In this document: piece by piece, positions 23,480 to 23,492 of the stretch | Layout: each line of letters opens with the position of its first letter | How positions within the stretch are numbered: position 1 is the stretch's first letter | NCBI GenBank assembly: GCA_949282835.1 | Contig: CASDQU010000064.1 | Coordinates: 1-23,492 of the forward strand | Direction: 5' to 3' | Length of the DNA: 23,492 nucleotides | Source: an uncultured Bacillota bacterium | GTDB taxonomy: Bacteria > Bacillota > Clostridia > Christensenellales > UBA1242 | Program-made: the position numbers and the translations under genes | The notes under the pieces: generated by a model | What the model was told of the DNA's origin: nothing | The model's database searches: none | The model's input: only the letters and a program-made list of their open reading frames with translations

Positions 23480-23492
23480 ATGAAAAAGAAAA
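23480..23492 (+). CDS. Possible start of a plus-strand gene leaving the window
   Basis: ATGAAAAAGAAAA begins at 23480 and reads Met-Lys-Lys-Lys, a common beginning for a signal peptide. There is no Shine-Dalgarno site before it, and the predicted transcription start is only 0-2 nt upstream. Either the message is leaderless, the real start is further right, or the transcript is a noncoding RNA. Confidence 0.3.

Overview
The window is AT-rich, uses the standard bacterial code (TAA, TAG and TGA all serve as stops; TGG encodes Trp) and reads as chromosome from a low-GC Gram-positive lineage. RpoB and RpoC look clostridial, intrinsic terminators end in T-runs, and Shine-Dalgarno sites are strong. 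An uncultured gut-type Clostridia relative is my best guess, but this is inference. All five complete genes lie on the minus strand, so transcription runs from right to left.

Layout in transcription order. (1) The right edge (23352-23492) is a divergent intergenic region. It carries a good plus-strand promoter and possibly the first codons of a plus-strand gene. (2) 22629-23351 encodes a PRC-barrel protein, followed by a very AT-rich 239-bp gap. (3) 19732-22389 encodes a VirB4-type conjugation/type IV secretion ATPase with an apparent N-terminal PrgI/VirB3-like membrane domain. (4) A 63-nt gap with a terminator-like hairpin leads into a giant lipoprotein gene (8146-19668, 3840 aa). That protein has Ig-like segments, three beta-helix/GLUG-rich blocks and a tyrosine-rich C-terminus, and the gene ends in an intrinsic terminator. 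(5) A near-consensus promoter at 7919-7948 and a roughly 120-nt leader precede rpoB (4074-7790) and rpoC (499-4056), the beta and beta-prime subunits of RNA polymerase. These end in a hairpin terminator at about 461-494. (6) The left edge holds two about 178-bp tandem copies of a GC-richer, hairpin-rich noncoding element. The copies appear to form the upstream region of another minus-strand gene that starts at the window edge (TTG at 13-15).

How the genes relate. rpoB-rpoC is a self-contained transcription unit. The ribosomal protein genes that normally precede it in Firmicutes are absent and a surface lipoprotein occupies their place. The VirB4-like ATPase and the giant lipoprotein are closely spaced, with no obvious room for a promoter between them. 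They are the best candidate here for an uncharacterised functional pair (secretion/conjugation energiser plus large surface protein). No relaxase, coupling protein or other type IV component is visible in the window.

The points most worth checking are the structured tandem repeat with a compensatory base-pair change, the natural His-to-Gln change in the rifampicin pocket of RpoB, the unusual F-loop/bridge-helix residues of RpoC, and the ATPase/giant-lipoprotein pair.
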